Assembly: GCF_000768335.1 (NCBI RefSeq)
Contig: NZ_AVPT01000020.1
Span: forward strand, 1 to 47,835
From: Lysobacter arseniciresistens ZS79
Lineage (GTDB): Bacteria; Pseudomonadota; Gammaproteobacteria; Xanthomonadales; Xanthomonadaceae
Length of the DNA: 47,835 bases
Direction of reading: 5' to 3'
Shown: piece by piece, positions 30,921-39,739 of the stretch
How the letters are laid out: the number at the start of each line of letters is the position of its first letter
Numbering within the stretch: the stretch's first letter is position 1
Program-made: the position numbers and the translations under genes
Notes under the pieces: model-generated
Told to the model about the DNA's origin: nothing
Database searches by the model: none
The model's input: the letters and a program-made list of their open reading frames with translations, nothing else

Positions 30921-32023
30921 CGCGCGGCTCCCGTGGCGGCCGGGCGCAGGCGCCGCAACGGCCGTCGCATGCGGCCGTCGGTGAAATACAGCCACAGTGC
31001 GAACGCCAGCAGCGGCAGCACCAGCCACCACAACCCCAAGGCCGGCGCCAGCCGTCCGGTCTCCAGCCAGTCACGCCCCATCAACGCCATCTGGATGCCG
31101 ACCAGGTAGGCCAGGAAGCCCATCATCACCCGCCCGTAGCGCGCCTGCCGCGGGGTGCTGCGCGCCAGCGGCACCGCCATCAGCGCGAACGCCAGCGTCA
31201 GCAGCGGCGGCGCCAGCCGGAAGTGCAGCTGCGCGTTGGCCGCCGGCCGCGGGTCGCCCAGCAGGGCGGTGGTCGGCATCGTTTCCGGGTCATTCGGGTC
31301 GTAGCGCTCCTCGCCGGCCGGCAGCTGCACCTCGTTGGTGGCGTAGCGCATCAGCCGGTAGTCGAGCCCGCCGTCGACCGGGCCCTCGACCTGGAAGCCG
31401 TCGCTCAGCTCGAGGAAGCGCTCGCCTTCGGCGTCGACGCTGAGCGCGCCGGAATTGGCCGTGGTCACGTCGAGCCGGTCGTCGCTGCGCCGGTAGATGA
31501 ACACCCGGCGGAACTGGCTGCCGTCGGTCGACATCGCGCCGACGTAGACCACGCCGCCGCCCGGGAGCTCGGTGAAGCTGCCCGGTTCCAGCCCCGACAC
31601 CACCAGGTTGCGGTTGGCCTCGTTGATCATCTGCCGCGAGATCCGCTCGGCCATCGGCCCCAGCCACAACGAGCAGGCGCCGACCACCAGCACCACCGGC
31701 ACCACCAGCATCAGCACCGGCTTGAGCAGCCGCGCCGGGCCGACGCCGCTGGCGGCGATCACCGGCATCTCCGAGTCGCGGTAGAGCCGGCCGACGCCGA
31801 GCATCATCCCGATCATCAGCGCCAGCGGCAGGATCAGCGGCAGCCAGTTCAGCAGCACCAGCCCGAGCTGCGACAGCATCAGCGCCGCCGGCAGCCGGCC
31901 GGAGGCGATGTCCTTGAGCACGTCGGTGATCACCCCGCCGACACTGACGATCAGCAGCACCACCAGCGCGGCGAAGGTCGATTGGGCGAATTCGCTGAGC
32001 AGGTAGCGGTCGAGCTTGGGCAT
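30917..32023 (-). CDS. lptF: LPS export ABC transporter permease LptF
   Basis: LptF is the partner permease of LptG. The 368 residues start MPKLDRYLLSEFAQSTFAALVVLL, typical of LptF. They include the coupling segment YRDSEMPVIAASGVGPARLL, the SGLEPGSFTEL start of the jellyroll domain, RLAPPLLTLAFALMAVPLARS and a final helix. It is the first gene of lptFG and divergent from pepA; lptFG next to pepA is a widely conserved arrangement. Confidence 0.95.
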   Translation of the reverse strand: MPKLDRYLLSEFAQSTFAALVVLLIVSVGGVITDVLKDIASGRLPAALMLSQLGLVLLNWLPLILPLALMIGMMLGVGRLYRDSEMPVIAASGVGPARLLKPVLMLVVPVVLVVGACSLWLGPMAERISRQMINEANRNLVVSGLEPGSFTELPGGGVVYVGAMSTDGSQFRRVFIYRRSDDRLDVTTANSGALSVDAEGERFLELSDGFQVEGPVDGGLDYRLMRYATNEVQLPAGEERYDPNDPETMPTTALLGDPRPAANAQLHFRLAPPLLTLAFALMAVPLARSTPRQARYGRVMMGFLAYLVGIQMALMGRDWLETGRLAPALGLWWLVLPLLAFALWLYFTDGRMRRPLRRLRPAATGAAR

Positions 32024-32072
32024 CGGCGGTCTGGCATTGGCGGGGCGCGGGCGCCCACGGTGGACGGGATGG

Positions 32073-32078
32073 GTTCTA
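32073..32078 (-). promoter_or_regulatory. Candidate -10 box of lptFG
   Basis: The minus strand reads TAGAAC (four of six to consensus), 49 bases before the lptF ATG in the 273-base divergent gap with pepA. There is no convincing -35. Confidence 0.25.
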
Positions 32079-32141
32079 GGTGGCGTGTTCAGGCGACCGG
32101 ACCGGCACCGCCCGCGATTCGGAAACCGGAGGGCCTTGCTT

Positions 32142-32147
32142 TAGACT
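32142..32147 (+). promoter_or_regulatory. Candidate -10 box of pepA
   Basis: TAGACT (four of six), with a weak TCGGAA at 17-base spacing, lies 149 bases before the pepA ATG. The long leader that would result contains no recognisable riboswitch. Confidence 0.25.
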
Positions 32148-32296
32148 GACAGGCCTGCCCGGACACGTCCGCGGCACTGTGCCACGGCGCGCCGACGCCT
32201 CTGCAAGCCCATCCGGCCCTGCCCAGGGTGCCGCGCGGCGGCATTGTCGCGCGGTTTGCCCGGTTTTCGCCCCCCACTTCCCCCGGAATCTGTTTC

Positions 32297-33793
32297 ATGG
32301 CCCTCGAATTCGACCTGAACCGCAACGACATCGCCACCGCCGGCGTGGATTGCATCATCGTCGGCGCGTTCTCCGACAACACCCTGACGCCCGCCGGCCA
32401 GGCGCTCGACCGCGCCAGCGGCGGCCGCATCGGCAAGCTGCTGGAGCGTGGCGACGTCGCCGGCAAGACCGGCCGCACCGCGATGCTGCACGACCTCGAC
32501 GGCGTCACCGCGCCGCGCGTGCTGGTGGTCGGGCTGGGCGAGGCCGGCAAGTTCGGGGTGCCGCAGTACCTCAAGGCGGTCGGCGACGCCGCGCGCGCGC
32601 TGAAGACCGGCCCGGTCGCGCACGCGCTGCTGACCCTGGCCGACACCGCGGTCGCCGGCCGCGACGCCGCCTGGGCGATCCGCCAGGCCGTCATCGCCAC
32701 CGACCACGCGTGCTACCGCTACACCGCCACCCTCGGCGACAAGAGCCGCAAGAAGGCCGAGGAGCCGGGCCTGCGCAAGCTGTCGGTGCAGGCCGCCGGC
32801 GACGACGCCCAGGCTGCGCTGGCGCAGGGCCAGGCGATCGCCGCCGGCGTCCAGTTCGCCCGCGAACTCGGCAACCTGCCGCCGAACATCTGCAACCCGG
32901 CCTACCTGGCGAAGCAGGCGCAGGAGTTCGCCGGCCGCTTCGACAACACCTCCTGCGAGGTGCTCGACGTCGCCGCGATGGAGAAGCTCGGCATGGGCGC
33001 GCTGCTCGCGGTCGGCCGCGGCTCGGCCAACCCGCCCAGGCTCATCGCGCTGAAGTACGACGGCGCCGCCGCGGGCGAGAAGCCCTACGTGCTGGTCGGC
33101 AAGGGCATCACCTTCGACACCGGCGGCATCAACCTCAAGACCCAGGGCGGGATCGAGGAGATGAAGTTCGACATGTGCGGCGCGGCCACCGTGATGGGCA
33201 CCTTCGTGTCCGCGGTCGGCATGAAGCTGCCGGTCAACCTCGTCGTCGTGGTCCCGGCGGTCGAGAACATGCCCGACGCCGACGCCTACCGCCCGTCCGA
33301 CGTGCTCACCAGCATGTCCGGCCAGACCATCGAAGTCGGCAACACCGACGCCGAGGGCCGCCTGATCCTGTGCGATGCGCTGACCTGGGCGCAGCAGTTC
33401 AAGCCGGCCGCGCTGGTCGACGTCGCCACCCTCACCGGTGCCTGCATGGTCGCGCTGGGCAAGTACGCCTCGGGCCTGATGAGCAAGGACGACGACCTCG
33501 CCGACGAACTGCTCGCCGCCGGCGAGAACGTGTTCGACCGCGCCTGGCGCCTGCCGCTGTGGGACGAGTACCAGACCATGCTCGAGTCCACCTACGCCGA
33601 CGTCTACAACGTCGGCGGCCGCTGGGGCGGCGCGATCACCGCCGGCTGCTTCCTGGCGCGCTTCACCGAAGGCCAGCGCTGGGCCCACCTCGACATCGCC
33701 GGCAGCGGCAGCGACGAGGGCAAGCGCGGCATGGCCACCGGCCGCCCGGTCGGGCTGCTGAGCCAGTGGCTGCTGGACCGGTCGGCGAAGTAA
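32297..33793 (+). CDS. pepA: Leucyl aminopeptidase PepA (M17)
   Basis: PepA is a hexameric two-metal cytosolic aminopeptidase that in E. coli also binds DNA and assists Xer recombination at cer sites. The 498 residues contain the N-terminal macro-like domain and the C-terminal catalytic domain. Visible motifs are [15 protein letters not shown] (metal and catalytic Lys), [21 protein letters not shown] and the [14 protein letters not shown] signature. The ATG at 32297 begins MALEFDLN; the frame is open 23 codons upstream without homology. The ribosome binding site is weak (CGGAA, 11 bases away). It is followed by holC and valS, the conserved pepA-holC-valS order. Confidence 0.97.
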   Translation: MALEFDLNRNDIATAGVDCIIVGAFSDNTLTPAGQALDRASGGRIGKLLERGDVAGKTGRTAMLHDLDGVTAPRVLVVGLGEAGKFGVPQYLKAVGDAARALKTGPVAHALLTLADTAVAGRDAAWAIRQAVIATDHACYRYTATLGDKSRKKAEEPGLRKLSVQAAGDDAQAALAQGQAIAAGVQFARELGNLPPNICNPAYLAKQAQEFAGRFDNTSCEVLDVAAMEKLGMGALLAVGRGSANPPRLIALKYDGAAAGEKPYVLVGKGITFDTGGINLKTQGGIEEMKFDMCGAATVMGTFVSAVGMKLPVNLVVVVPAVENMPDADAYRPSDVLTSMSGQTIEVGNTDAEGRLILCDALTWAQQFKPAALVDVATLTGACMVALGKYASGLMSKDDDLADELLAAGENVFDRAWRLPLWDEYQTMLESTYADVYNVGGRWGGAITAGCFLARFTEGQRWAHLDIAGSGSDEGKRGMATGRPVGLLSQWLLDRSAK

Positions 33794-33812
33794 CGCCGGC
33801 CCGCCCGCCCCG

Positions 33813-34235
33813 ATGCAGGCCGATTTCTACCTGATCGAAAAGGAGCGGTTCCGCGAGGAGCCGCTCCTGCTCGTATGCGAGCTGGCCAGGAAGGCCCACG
33901 CGCGCGGGCTGCCGATGCTGGTGCTGGCGCGCGACACCGCCCAGGCCGAGCGGCTGGACGACCTGCTGTGGTCGTTCGAACCCGACGCCTTCATCCCGCA
34001 CCAGATCGCCGGCGAGGACGTCGACGAGGACGAGGCCGACGTGCTGATCGCCCCGCCCGAGTCCGACCCGCCGCTGCGTGCGCTGGTGCTGAACCTGCGC
34101 GACGCGCCGGTGGAAGGCGGCTTCGAGCGCGTGCTCGAAGTGGTGCCGGCCGACGAGTCCGCCCGCGGCCCGCTGCGCGAACGCTGGAAACACTACAAGG
34201 CCCGCGGCTTCGCGCTGAAGTCCTACGACATGTAA
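33813..34235 (+). CDS. holC: DNA polymerase III chi subunit
   Basis: Chi links the clamp loader to single-strand binding protein through psi. The 140-residue protein shows the HolC pattern: ADFYLIEKERFREEPLLLVCELARKAHARG, LDDLLWSFEPDAFIPHQIAGED, PPLRALVLNLRD, and a terminal RWKHYKARGFALKSYDM. It sits between pepA and valS as in E. coli. No good Shine-Dalgarno precedes the ATG, so translation may depend on coupling to pepA 19 bases upstream. Confidence 0.95.
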   Translation: MQADFYLIEKERFREEPLLLVCELARKAHARGLPMLVLARDTAQAERLDDLLWSFEPDAFIPHQIAGEDVDEDEADVLIAPPESDPPLRALVLNLRDAPVEGGFERVLEVVPADESARGPLRERWKHYKARGFALKSYDM

Positions 34236-34280
34236 CCGACCGGCGGCCCCCGGACCGGGCCGCTTCCCCAGGCCAAGACC

Positions 34281-37076
34281 ATGACCGACACCCTCGCCCC
34301 CTCCTACGACCCCACCGAGTTCGAGACCCGCCTGTACCAGCAGTGGGAGGCCAGCGGCGTGTTCCAGCCGTCGGGCAAGGGCGAGCCCTACTCGATCCTG
34401 CTGCCGCCGCCGAACGTCACCGGCACCCTGCACATGGGCCACGCCTTCCAGCACACGCTGATGGACGCGCTGGTGCGTTACCACCGCATGCGCGGCTACG
34501 ACACGCTGTGGCAGATGGGCAGCGACCACGCCGGCATCGCCACCGAAATGGTGGTCGCCCGCAACCTCGCGCTGGAAGGCAATGGCGAGACCCGCGACTC
34601 GCTCGGACGCGACGGTTTCATCGGCAAGGTCTGGGAGTGGAAGCAGCATTCGGGCGACACCATCGAGCGCCAGATGCGCCGGCTCGGTGCGTCGGGCGAC
34701 TGGTCGCGCAGCGTGTTCACGATGGACCCGATGGCGGCCGAGGCGGTGGTCGAGGCGTTCGTGCGGCTGCACGGGCAGGGGCTGATCTATCGGGGCCAGC
34801 GACTGGTCAACTGGGACCCGGTGCTGAAGACCGCGATCTCCGACCTCGAGGTGGTGAACGAGGAGGAGGACGGCTTCCTGTGGTCGATCCGCTATCCGCT
34901 GAGCGACGGCAGCGGCTCGCTGGTGGTCGCCACCACCCGCCCGGAAACCATGCTCGGCGACAGCGCGGTGATGGTGCACCCCGACGACGAACGCTACGCG
35001 TCGCTGGTCGGCAGGACTGTCACCCTGCCGCTGAGCGGCCGCGAGATCCCGGTCATTGCCGACGCCTACGTCGACCGCGAGTTCGGCACCGGCGTGGTCA
35101 AGGTGACCCCGGCGCATGACTTCAACGATTACCAGGTCGGCCAGCGCCACGCGCTGCCGCTGATCAACATCTTCACCCCGGATGCGGCGGTGAACGACAC
35201 CGCGCCGGAGAAATACCGCGGCCTCGACCGCTACGAGGCGCGCAAGCTCGTGCTCGCCGATCTCGAGGCCGCCGGCCTGCTGGTCGAGACCAGGCCGCAC
35301 AAGCTGCAGGTGCCGCGCGGCGACCGCAGCGGCCAGGCGATCGAGCCGTACCTGACCGACCAGTGGTTCGTGAAGATGGACGGGCTGGCCAGCCGCGGCA
35401 TGCAGCTGGTGGAGAACGGATCGGTGAAGTTCGTCCCGCCGAACTGGATCAACACCTACCGCCACTGGATGGAGAACATCCAGGACTGGTGCATCAGCCG
35501 CCAGCTGTGGTGGGGCCACCGCATCCCGGCGTGGTACGACGCGGCCGGCACGATCTATGTCGGTCGCGACGAGGCCGACGTGCGCGCGAAGCACTCGCTT
35601 GGTGACGACATCGCGCTGTCGCAGGACAACGACGTGCTGGAGACCTGGTTCTCCTCCGCGCTGTGGCCGTTCAGCACGATGGGCTGGCCCGACAGTGAGC
35701 GCATGGGCGAGCGCGGCTTCGACCGCTTCGTGCCGTCCTCGGTGCTGGTCACCGGCTTCGACATCATCTTCTTCTGGGTCGCCCGGATGATCATGATGAC
35801 CGACCACTTCACCGGCGAGGTGCCGTTCAGGGACGTCTACATCACCGGCCTGGTGCGCGACTCGCACGGGCAGAAGATGTCCAAGTCCAAGGGCAACGTG
35901 CTCGATCCGCTGGACCTGATCGACGGTATCAGCGCCGACGACCTCGTCGCCAAGCGCACCACCGGGCTGATGAACCCGAAGACCGCGCCGAAGATCGAGA
36001 AGGCCACTCGCAAGGAGTTCCCCGACGGCATCCCGGCGTTCGGCGCCGACGCGCTGCGCTTCACCATGGCCGCGCTGGCCGGCCCCGGCCGCGACATCAA
36101 GTTCGACCTCGGCCGCGCCGAGGGCTACAAGAACTTCTGCAACAAGCTGTGGAACGCGACACGCTTCGTGCTGATGAACACCGAGGGCGCGCGTTTCGAG
36201 GGTGCGCCGCAGCCGAAGACGGACGCCGAGCGCTGGATCCTCGCGCGGCTGGACGCGACCGCGGCCGAGGCCTCGCAGCACTTCGCCGCCTACCGCTTCG
36301 ACCTGCTCGCGCAGTCGCTGTACGAGTTCGCCTGGAACGACTTCTGCGACTGGTTCGTCGAGTTGGCCAAGCCGGCGCTCAACGGTGACGACGCGACGGC
36401 CGCCGACAGCACCCGCCACACCCTGCTGCACGTGCTCGAGCGCCTGCTCGCCCTGCTGCACCCGCTGGTTCCGTTCGTCACCGAGGAGCTGTGGCAGCAG
36501 GTGGCGCCGCGGCTCGGCATCGGCGGCGGCGACGAGGCGGCCACCATCATGCTGCGGCCCTACCCGCAGGCCGGCGACCTCGACACCAGCGGCTTCGCGG
36601 CCGCGGCGGCCGACGTCGAGTGGCTCAAGGCGATGGTCTCGGCACTGCGCCGCGTGCGCAGCGAGCTCAACGTCGCGCTGTCCAGGCAGGTCACCCTGCT
36701 GCTGGCCGGCGCCAGCGACGCCGACCGCACCCGCACCGCGCGCTTCGACGCCTCGCTGCGGTTCCTGACCCGGCTGGAGCGGATCGACTTCATCGACGAC
36801 GCCGACACCGCCCCGGCGGCCGCCACCGCAGTGGTCGGCGAGCTCAGGCTGCTGGTGCCGCTGGAAGGCCTGGTCGACCTCGGCGCCGAGCGCACGCGCC
36901 TCGACAAGGAGTTGAAGAAGGTCGACGGCGAGATCGCCAGGTGCGAGGGCAAGCTCGCCAGCGACACCTTCGTCAGCAACGCTCCGCCGGCGGTGGTCGA
37001 GCAGGAGCGCAAGCGCCTGGCCGACTGGAACGTGCAGCGCGGGGCGCTGGCCGCACAGCGCGCGAAGCTGGGCTGA
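34281..37076 (+). CDS. valS: Valyl-tRNA synthetase
   Basis: ValS charges tRNA-Val and edits mischarged threonine. The 931-residue class I enzyme has the HIGH-type motif ([11 protein letters not shown]), the CP1 editing domain with [10 protein letters not shown], the [15 protein letters not shown] stretch, KMSKSKGN as the KMSKS loop, and a C-terminal anticodon domain with tRNA-binding coiled coil ([19 protein letters not shown]). The length is near the E. coli 951. A REP-like pair follows it. Confidence 0.98.
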   Translation: MTDTLAPSYDPTEFETRLYQQWEASGVFQPSGKGEPYSILLPPPNVTGTLHMGHAFQHTLMDALVRYHRMRGYDTLWQMGSDHAGIATEMVVARNLALEGNGETRDSLGRDGFIGKVWEWKQHSGDTIERQMRRLGASGDWSRSVFTMDPMAAEAVVEAFVRLHGQGLIYRGQRLVNWDPVLKTAISDLEVVNEEEDGFLWSIRYPLSDGSGSLVVATTRPETMLGDSAVMVHPDDERYASLVGRTVTLPLSGREIPVIADAYVDREFGTGVVKVTPAHDFNDYQVGQRHALPLINIFTPDAAVNDTAPEKYRGLDRYEARKLVLADLEAAGLLVETRPHKLQVPRGDRSGQAIEPYLTDQWFVKMDGLASRGMQLVENGSVKFVPPNWINTYRHWMENIQDWCISRQLWWGHRIPAWYDAAGTIYVGRDEADVRAKHSLGDDIALSQDNDVLETWFSSALWPFSTMGWPDSERMGERGFDRFVPSSVLVTGFDIIFFWVARMIMMTDHFTGEVPFRDVYITGLVRDSHGQKMSKSKGNVLDPLDLIDGISADDLVAKRTTGLMNPKTAPKIEKATRKEFPDGIPAFGADALRFTMAALAGPGRDIKFDLGRAEGYKNFCNKLWNATRFVLMNTEGARFEGAPQPKTDAERWILARLDATAAEASQHFAAYRFDLLAQSLYEFAWNDFCDWFVELAKPALNGDDATAADSTRHTLLHVLERLLALLHPLVPFVTEELWQQVAPRLGIGGGDEAATIMLRPYPQAGDLDTSGFAAAAADVEWLKAMVSALRRVRSELNVALSRQVTLLLAGASDADRTRTARFDASLRFLTRLERIDFIDDADTAPAAATAVVGELRLLVPLEGLVDLGAERTRLDKELKKVDGEIARCEGKLASDTFVSNAPPAVVEQERKRLADWNVQRGALAAQRAKLG

Positions 37077-37133
37077 GGGGACGGCTGGGTCCCGGGACGC
37101 GGTCCGCTTCGGTGCGGGCCCGCGAACCGGTCC

Positions 37134-37278
37134 GTAGGAGCGACGTAAGCCGCGAACGCGCAGCCAGCGATCGCACGGAATTCCCACTGTCTCGCGGGAG
37201 TGCTCCGGAGCCGATGCCCCCGCTCCGGAATGGCGGCGGAATCATTGGCGGCCAGGTCGCGACTTGCGTCGCTCCTAC
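37134..37278. repeat. REP-like inverted pair 4 (GTAG type)
   Basis: The left arm 37134-37156 is a diverged unit (GTAAGC loop region in place of GTGAGT) and the right arm 37255-37278 matches the right arm of pair 2 exactly. The spacer is 98 bases. It lies between convergent valS and rimI, outside both genes. Confidence 0.8.
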
Positions 37279-37317
37279 AGGCCGGGCGTCCCGCGGTTTC
37301 GCCGGAAGGACTCCAGC

Positions 37318-37803
37318 CTAGCCTTCCGGAATCAGCTCCAGCGCCATCACCACCGCGTCCTCGCGGCCGTTGCGGGCCGGGTAGTAGCGCGGGCGGCGGC
37401 CGATCTCGTTGAAGCCTTCGCTGTCGTACAGCGCGATCGCGCCGGGATTGCTCGGTCGCACTTCGAGGAACACGCGCTCGACCCTCCGCGCACGGGCCAG
37501 CCGCAGCAGTGCCCGCAGCAGCGCGCGGCCGTGGCCCAGGCCCTGCAGCTCGGGCGCGACGCAGATGTTGAGCACGTGCGCCTCGCCGGCGGCGACGCTC
37601 ATCAGGAAGTAGCCGCCGATCCGCCCGCCGGCGTCGAGCACCCACGCCGGGTAATCGGCCCGCAGGCAGTCGCGGAAGATTCCCAGCGACCACGGGAACT
37701 CGTAGGCGCGGATTTCCAGTGCGTGCACCGCCGCCAGGTCATCCTCGCGCATCGGCCGCAGCGCGGAGGCCGGCCGCGGGGCGTCGACGGCGAGCGCGTT
37801 CAC
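37318..37803 (-). CDS. rimI: Ribosomal protein S18 alanine N-acetyltransferase RimI
   Basis: RimI is a GNAT acetyltransferase acting on the N-terminal alanine of S18. With the GTG at 37803 the product is 161 residues. The fold is visible: LRPMREDDLAAVHALEIRAYEFPWS at the start, VLNICVAPELQGLGHGRALLRAL as the acetyl-CoA loop, and VFLEVRPSNPGAIALYDSEGFNEIGRRPRYY at the C-terminus. I chose the GTG because it overlaps the upstream stop in GTGA, like other junctions here; an ATG at 37842 would add 13 residues. It follows a holD-like gene, as in E. coli holD-rimI. Confidence 0.93.
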   Translation of the reverse strand: MNALAVDAPRPASALRPMREDDLAAVHALEIRAYEFPWSLGIFRDCLRADYPAWVLDAGGRIGGYFLMSVAAGEAHVLNICVAPELQGLGHGRALLRALLRLARARRVERVFLEVRPSNPGAIALYDSEGFNEIGRRPRYYPARNGREDAVVMALELIPEG

Positions 37804-38333
37804 CGCACTCCGCCCTGGCGCAGGCTGCGCAGGCGAATCCACAGCTCGCGCTTGGCCTGCGGGTCGTCGCGCAGCGCAGCGGGGTCGACGCCGAACTCGC
37901 GCAGGGTGCGCGCGGCCAGCGCCGGTGACTGCCGGGTGGCGCGCAGCAGGTCATCCCACAGCGGGCCGTCGAACTGGCGGGCGGCGCCGGCTCGGCGCGC
38001 GGCATCGAGCGCGGCGGCCTTGTCGGCGGCGTCCGTGCGCGGGCGCTGCGGTGGCGCCGGGTCACGCTCGCCCAATCCGTCGGGACGCGGTGGAGGAGCG
38101 CGCGGCGGACGCGGCGCGGGCGCGGGCGGTACCGCGTCGCCAGCGGGCGAGTGATCCACGTCGACCGCATCCACCCCGGCCACATCGGCGGTGTCAGCGC
38201 CGGCCCCGTCGGCACTCACCGGCCGGCCCGGCACCGCGTCCGGCTGCGGGTCGACCGCGTCGCCGGCCAGCGCCAGCAACGAGTACCCCATCGCCTGCAG
38301 CCATTCACGCTGCTCGCCATCCCACAGGCTCAT
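37800..38333 (-). CDS. holD: Probable divergent DNA polymerase III psi subunit (HolD-like)
   Basis: This 177-residue protein has no obvious domain at first sight: a Pro/Ala/Asp-rich middle (about 25-105) lies between two conserved-looking ends. The N-terminal QREWLQAMGYSLLAL resembles, from memory, the start of E. coli psi (RDWQLQQLGI), the segment that contacts the clamp loader. The C-terminal DPAALRDDPQAKRELWIRL resembles the end of psi (LRANPTARAALWQQI). It lies directly upstream of rimI with a GTGA overlap, the position holD has in E. coli. The start at 38333 overlaps the pssA stop in ATGA. The call is inference from short similarity plus context; a hypothetical protein is the fallback. 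Confidence 0.6.
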   Translation of the reverse strand: MSLWDGEQREWLQAMGYSLLALAGDAVDPQPDAVPGRPVSADGAGADTADVAGVDAVDVDHSPAGDAVPPAPAPRPPRAPPPRPDGLGERDPAPPQRPRTDAADKAAALDAARRAGAARQFDGPLWDDLLRATRQSPALAARTLREFGVDPAALRDDPQAKRELWIRLRSLRQGGVR

Positions 38334-39109
38334 GCCGACTCCCTGCCGCCGCGGCGCAGGCGGCGCCAGCCGGCGTAGGCCGGCCCGGTCAGGGCGTAGA
38401 CGGCGGTCACCGCCAGCAGCACGGTCGGCGGGTCGATCGCGATCGCGGCGAGCACCGCCAGCACCACCACCACCGCCAGGAACGGCATCCGGTCGCTGCG
38501 CGGCCCGCCGCCCTTGAAGCTGAAATAGCGCACCCGGCTGACCATCAGCAGCGCCGCCGCCGCGGTCACCGCCAGCGCCAGGTAACGCAGCTGCGCGCCT
38601 TCGTAGCCAAGCGCAAAACAGGTCCATACCAGGCTGGCCACCAGCCCCGCCGCCGCCGGGCTGGCCAGGCCGATGAACCAGCGTTTGTCGACCTGGTTCA
38701 CCTGCGAGTTGAAGCGCGCCAGCCGCAGCGCGGCGCAGGCCGCGTACAGGAACGCCACCACCCAGCCGACCTTGCCCGCCGTGACGCCGTCCAGCCGCAT
38801 CGCCGACAGCGCCCAGTGGTACATCACCAGCGCCGGCGCCAGGCCGAAGCTGATCAGGTCGGCCAGTGAGTCGTACTGCACGCCGAACTCGCTCTGGGTG
38901 TTGGTCAGCCGGGCCACGCGACCATCGATGCCGTCGAGGATCGCGGCGACGAAGATCGCGATGCAGGCGTCGTCGAACCGGCCCTGGGTGGCCGCGATGA
39001 TCGCGTAGAACCCCGCGAACAGCCCGCCGGTGGTGAACAGGTTGGGCAGCAGATAGATGCCGCGTCCGCGCGGCCGGGACGGGGGCGCGGAGGGTTGCAC
39101 GGGTTCCAT
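38330..39109 (-). CDS. pssA: CDP-diacylglycerol--serine O-phosphatidyltransferase
   Basis: PssA makes phosphatidylserine, the precursor of phosphatidylethanolamine, in the inner membrane. The 259-residue protein has six to eight predicted membrane helices and the CDP-alcohol phosphatidyltransferase motif DGIDGRVARLTN...FGVQYDSLAD with all four Asp residues. LPNLFTTGGLFAGFYAI at the start is typical of the PssA type II family of Gram-positives and some proteobacteria rather than E. coli PssA. It is the first gene of pssA-holD-rimI; a TAAACT box lies so close to the ATG that the mRNA may be leaderless. Confidence 0.93.
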   Translation of the reverse strand: MEPVQPSAPPSRPRGRGIYLLPNLFTTGGLFAGFYAIIAATQGRFDDACIAIFVAAILDGIDGRVARLTNTQSEFGVQYDSLADLISFGLAPALVMYHWALSAMRLDGVTAGKVGWVVAFLYAACAALRLARFNSQVNQVDKRWFIGLASPAAAGLVASLVWTCFALGYEGAQLRYLALAVTAAAALLMVSRVRYFSFKGGGPRSDRMPFLAVVVVLAVLAAIAIDPPTVLLAVTAVYALTGPAYAGWRRLRRGGRESA

Positions 39110-39115
39110 TTCGGC

Positions 39116-39121
39116 AGTTTA
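39116..39121 (-). promoter_or_regulatory. Candidate -10 box immediately before pssA
   Basis: The minus strand reads TAAACT (four of six) with only six bases between it and the pssA ATG. A start site seven bases downstream would fall on the ATG itself, implying a leaderless transcript. No -35 is evident. Confidence 0.3.
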
Positions 39122-39194
39122 GCGCTTGCCTGAGGGCCCGCGCGGTGCTGCAATCCGCTTCCGCGACACCTGCCACCGCCCCGGGGAACCCGCA

Positions 39195-39620
39195 ATGTCC
39201 GCCCACGCCCGCACGACCACCGCCGCCATCGTCCTGGCCTTCGCCCTGCCGGTCGCCGCCGGCGAGCTGTACCAGTGGAAGGACGCCAACGGGGTCACCC
39301 ACTACTCCGACGCGCCGCCGCCGGACCAGGTGAAGTACGAGAACCGGATCATCCGCAACAGCGGCGGCACCGCCGAGGCGACCGCGAAGGCCGACGCTCC
39401 GGCCGAGAACGCGCAGTGCACCACCGCCCGCGCCAACCTCAAGCTGCTGCAGGGCGAAGGCAAGGTCGGCACCGACACCGATGGCGACGGCAAGCCCGAT
39501 ACCGAGCTGACCGCCGACCAGCGCGCCAACCGGACCGAACTGGCCGCGGCTGCGGTGAAGGTGCACTGCACGGCGCCGGCCGCCGACGCTCCGGCCGCGG
39601 GCGGCAACGCCCGGACCTGA
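39195..39620 (+). CDS. DUF4124 periplasmic protein
   Basis: The 141-residue protein has a cleavable signal peptide (residues 1-22, ending VAAG) followed by ELYQWKDANGVTHYSDAPPP, the DUF4124 signature, a small domain common in Xanthomonadaceae and Pseudomonas whose function is unknown. Residues about 95-105 read DTDGDGKPDTE, a DxDxDG calcium-loop-like motif. Two Cys residues flank the middle and might form a disulfide. It is monocistronic, between divergent pssA and the oxidase cluster. Confidence 0.85.
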   Translation: MSAHARTTTAAIVLAFALPVAAGELYQWKDANGVTHYSDAPPPDQVKYENRIIRNSGGTAEATAKADAPAENAQCTTARANLKLLQGEGKVGTDTDGDGKPDTELTADQRANRTELAAAAVKVHCTAPAADAPAAGGNART

Positions 39621-39739
39621 GCCGGGCCGCGCTTCCCGCGCGCGACCTACCTTCACGACCCTTTTAGCGCGGCGCCGACATGCTCGGGTGATTGCCGCGG
39701 CCGGCGCCTGCCGGTCGCGTCGCCCACCGGGAGCGCGCC

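Noticed and set aside
28202-33793. xerD and pepA in one window as a dedicated plasmid or phage dimer-resolution module
   Set aside because: Both are core chromosomal genes in their usual neighbourhoods (pepA with lptFG, holC and valS); no cer-like site or argR is nearby.
33663-37187. A 1174-codon open frame antisense to valS
   Set aside because: It is a shadow of valS, low in complexity and with no independent ribosome binding site or motif.
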